The notes beneath the pieces are model-generated. The model saw only the letters and a program-made list of their open reading frames with translations, was not told the DNA's origin and made no database searches. Of a stretch of 64,000 nucleotides of DNA, positions 63,510 through 64,000 are shown one piece after another. The position numbers and the translations under genes were made by a program. The stretch is taken from positions 2,000,001 to 2,064,000 of the forward strand of contig CP028514.1 in assembly GCA_003054495.1 (NCBI GenBank). Direction: 5' to 3'. Source of the stretch: Carboxydocella thermautotrophica. Lineage in GTDB: Bacteria; Bacillota; GCA-003054495; Carboxydocellales; Carboxydocellaceae. Every line of letters begins with the position of its first letter. Within the stretch, counting starts at the first letter, position 1.

Positions 63510-63983
63510 AATATTTCCCTCCAGTTCCTGAAGATATGCCTGAATCGCCGAACTACAACAGCGTCCCGCCGGGTTTTCGTATTCACAGCGCCTGCCACCC
63601 ATGGCACCGGTGGCCTTGACTATTTCGGCAAAAGTTCTGGCTCCCTTTTCCCAGGCTTCCCGGATCTGTCCTCTGGTTACCCCCTTGCAATAACAGAGGG
63701 GAACATCCAGCCCCGGGTCCTTCCACCAGACCTTGACTGTCAGGGCATCGCGGCCAAAAATCTGACCCAGCTCCCGGTGAAAATAAACCACCTGGCATTC
63801 CGGATTCTGACAGAGATGATAGTCTTCCTCCACAATCTGTTCGATTAGTCCGGTTTTGAGCAGATTGCGTAAAGTACGGGGGCTTACGGGCTGCCCCTCA
63901 TTTCCACAGATAGGGCAGCGGGGAATTTGATTCTTTTCTCCGCAACCTTCCTGGCTACAACAGGCTTGTCCACATCCGGCCAT
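63498..63983 (-). CDS. CopZ N-terminal domain-like [2Fe-2S]/zinc protein
   Basis: The 161-residue protein has a Cys-rich head (ACCSQEGCGEKNQ and CPICG), a middle domain with CQNPECQVVYFH, and a C-terminal BFD-like segment CYCKGVTRGQIREAWEKGARTFAEIV ... GRCC. These match the N-terminal metal domain of archaeal CopZ copper chaperones. The C-terminal HMA domain that carries copper in CopZ is absent. The start ATG 63983 is close to the window edge; a plausible AGGTCAG site lies ahead. Confidence 0.8.
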   Translation of the reverse strand: MAGCGQACCSQEGCGEKNQIPRCPICGNEGQPVSPRTLRNLLKTGLIEQIVEEDYHLCQNPECQVVYFHRELGQIFGRDALTVKVWWKDPGLDVPLCYCKGVTRGQIREAWEKGARTFAEIVKATGAMGGRRCEYENPAGRCCSSAIQAYLQELEGNINFG

Positions 63984-64000
63984 GGCCTGACCTGGTTCAA

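Overview
The window reads as chromosome of an anaerobic, endospore-forming, Gram-positive bacterium of the class Clostridia, probably of the Thermincola/Carboxydocella/Desulfotomaculum kind. The support is a complete gerA-type germinant receptor, SpoIVFA/SpoIVFB, Rex, T-box control of alaS, PhoP-type control of pst, a large c-type cytochrome inventory with a Tat-exported molybdopterin oxidoreductase, and aspartase. Genus is inference. Nearly all genes lie on the minus strand, so operons read from high to low coordinates.

Layout from high to low coordinates. (1) 63.98-57.7 kb: a CopZ-like iron-sulfur protein, then the fructose operon fruR-fruK-fruBC-IIA-ptsH-ptsI, which holds the sugar-specific and the general PTS proteins together. 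It starts at a strong promoter embedded in a 10-bp operator array and ends at a clear terminator. (2) 57.65-54.2 kb: a 50-codon gene, a sigma-A promoter, a T-box leader, alaS and a small helical protein. (3) 54.1-50.1 kb: the germinant receptor operon gerA-gerB-gerC, convergent with a small membrane protein. (4) 50.1-46.0 kb: fixC-fixX-ferritin-like genes joined to ireB, an aldo/keto reductase-ferredoxin, ruvX and a DUF1292 gene. (5) 46.0-39.4 kb: cell-wall genes (VanW protein, P-loop GTPase, mltG, U32 protein, DUF4911 protein, class B PBP). (6) 39.4-34.9 kb: pstS-C-A-B-phoU plus a small double-cysteine protein, with a PhoP box at the 3' end of the PBP gene. (7) 34.8-33.1 kb: MFS transporter, zinc-ribbon protein and a small HTH protein.

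(8) 32.9-20.3 kb is the accessory heart: ferredoxin subunit, Tat-exported molybdopterin catalytic subunit, a 4-heme cytochrome, a 16-heme cytochrome, a PhnD-like sensor lipoprotein, a histidine kinase, a response regulator and a multi-cluster iron-sulfur protein. It is followed by a structured leader RNA and molybdate/tungstate transport genes modABC. Together they look like a respiratory oxyanion reductase with its own sensory system, and molybdate or tungstate uptake lies next door. There is no NrfD/PsrC-type membrane subunit; the 16-heme protein with a NapC-like start is the likely link to the membrane.

(9) 20.3-15.4 kb: folC-rex, a methyltransferase with a PCP_red/CGGC protein behind a perfect CRP-type palindrome, and aspA. 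(10) 15.3-6.4 kb: the shape and division cluster maf-radC-mreB-mreC-mreD-mrdA-minC-minD-minE followed by rodA. minC lacks its N-terminal domain and mrdA carries a charged insert. (11) 6.5-1 kb: divergent GNAT and nitrilase genes, a ferritin-like gene, then a histidine kinase, a diheme cytochrome and a FUSC-like protein. The window ends in the spoIVFA-spoIVFB pair, with spoIVFB cut by the edge. No rRNA, tRNA, CRISPR array or insertion sequence was found.
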